Origin: Desulfocapsaceae bacterium
GTDB taxonomy: Bacteria; Desulfobacterota; Desulfobulbia; Desulfobulbales; Desulfocapsaceae
Direction of reading: 5' to 3'
NCBI GenBank assembly: GCA_030653035.1
Contig: JAUSAB010000030.1
Location: forward strand, 21,771-85,770
Length of the DNA: 64,000 bases
Below the pieces are notes generated by a model, which saw only the letters and a program-made list of their open reading frames with translations, made no database searches and was not told where the DNA came from. Shown piece by piece: positions 63,800 to 64,000 of this stretch (its first letter is position 1; the number at the start of each line of letters is the position of its first letter). Both the position numbers and the translations under genes were made by a program.

Positions 63800-64000
63800 T
63801 TAAACCGGAACATGAGCCAAACAGGCATTCAGTAAACGCATCGGCAATTCATGTTCCCAAAGACGACGATTGAACCGGTAACAAAATTCACTAATATATT
63901 CATGTGAATATTTGTGAGACACGCCATGAAATGTACCGTTAATGAAGGTCTTCAAATTCCCGATCACAATATGGACCAAAGGCAGCCAGTGGCCGTCCTC
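63800..64000 (-). CDS. IS1595-family transposase, C-terminal part (5' end outside window)
   Basis: Reading in from the right edge on the minus strand gives 66 residues to a TAA at 63800-63802: EDGHWLPLVHIVIGNLKTFI, NGTFHGVSHKYSHEYISEFC, YRFNRRLWEHELPMRLLNAC. HIVIGNLKTF--GTFHG-S-KY and EF-YRFNRR are the C-terminal hallmarks of IS1595 transposases (ISXO2-like DDE domain). The catalytic core lies outside the window, so its integrity cannot be judged. A MITE-like element is inserted just downstream. Confidence 0.85.
   Translation of the reverse strand, partial: EDGHWLPLVHIVIGNLKTFINGTFHGVSHKYSHEYISEFCYRFNRRLWEHELPMRLLNACLAHVPV

Noticed and set aside
1..64000. tRNA, rRNA and tmRNA genes
   Set aside because: None was recognised when reading the gaps on both strands; a covariance search would be needed to exclude a divergent one.

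Overview
The window looks like chromosome of a Desulfobacterota bacterium, most likely of the Desulfobulbales type. This is inferred from gene content and style: c7-type multihaem cytochrome with NrfD and Fe-S partners, several chemoreceptors and two chemosensory gene sets, sigma-54 regulation, a CooC-type ATPase, CHAD/SixA genes and a bifunctional ArgJ. No rRNA or tRNA gene was seen and no species is claimed.

Layout. 1-3964 (minus): cheR (cut by the window edge), cheB and a Cache chemoreceptor. 4170-7776 (minus): DarP/YjgA, a PPC-domain protein and RecD2. 7876-10183: a decayed transposase, a zinc-binding (CZB) chemoreceptor and a short ORF resembling the start of a giant adhesin. 10466-21451 (plus) is the most unusual part: YqeY, a soluble PAS histidine kinase, a sigma-54 activator, a matching sigma-54 promoter with upstream repeated motifs, two paralogous ~70-residue membrane peptides, a divergent FtsH with a cysteine-rich tail, and a membrane sensor whose DHp helix resembles that of the kinase but lacks the phospho-histidine segment and the ATPase domain. 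A hexahaem cytochrome c / NrfD / 4x[4Fe-4S] quinone-linked redox module follows. 21543-22048 (minus): a cobalamin riboswitch with only tiny ORFs downstream.

22218-29141 (minus): a ZraP-like protein, small conserved proteins, then a run of CHAD, ParA-like ATPase, SixA phosphatase and MFS transporter genes downstream of argJ. 29353-35435 (plus): YfcE-type phosphodiesterase, RsmA, an iron alcohol dehydrogenase and a secreted 14-repeat beta-propeller protein. 35450-37231: palindromes around coaBC. 37261-50795: mostly housekeeping (BI-1 family, CooC, GreA, a 1363-residue TPR/outer-membrane barrel protein, DegT aminotransferase, RpoH, LepA, two-CW protein, EngB, HisG, HisI). 51279-60290 (plus): a chemoreceptor, an FKBP/SlyD-like isomerase and a cheA-cheW-cheB-cheR-receiver operon. 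60366-64000: a secreted pentapeptide-repeat protein with an internal 81-residue repeat, then a mobile-element graveyard with a frameshifted IS30 transposase, a 307-bp MITE-like element with 8-bp target duplications, and the C-terminal part of an IS1595-type transposase.

How the genes may work together. The kinase/activator pair at 10965-14011 is placed to switch on the sigma-54 promoter at 14251. That promoter would express the two small membrane peptides and, by readthrough of a hairpin, the FtsH paralogue and the non-catalytic sensor, which could feed back on the kinase. The redox module downstream may be what this membrane quality-control unit serves. This connection is inference from order and motifs.
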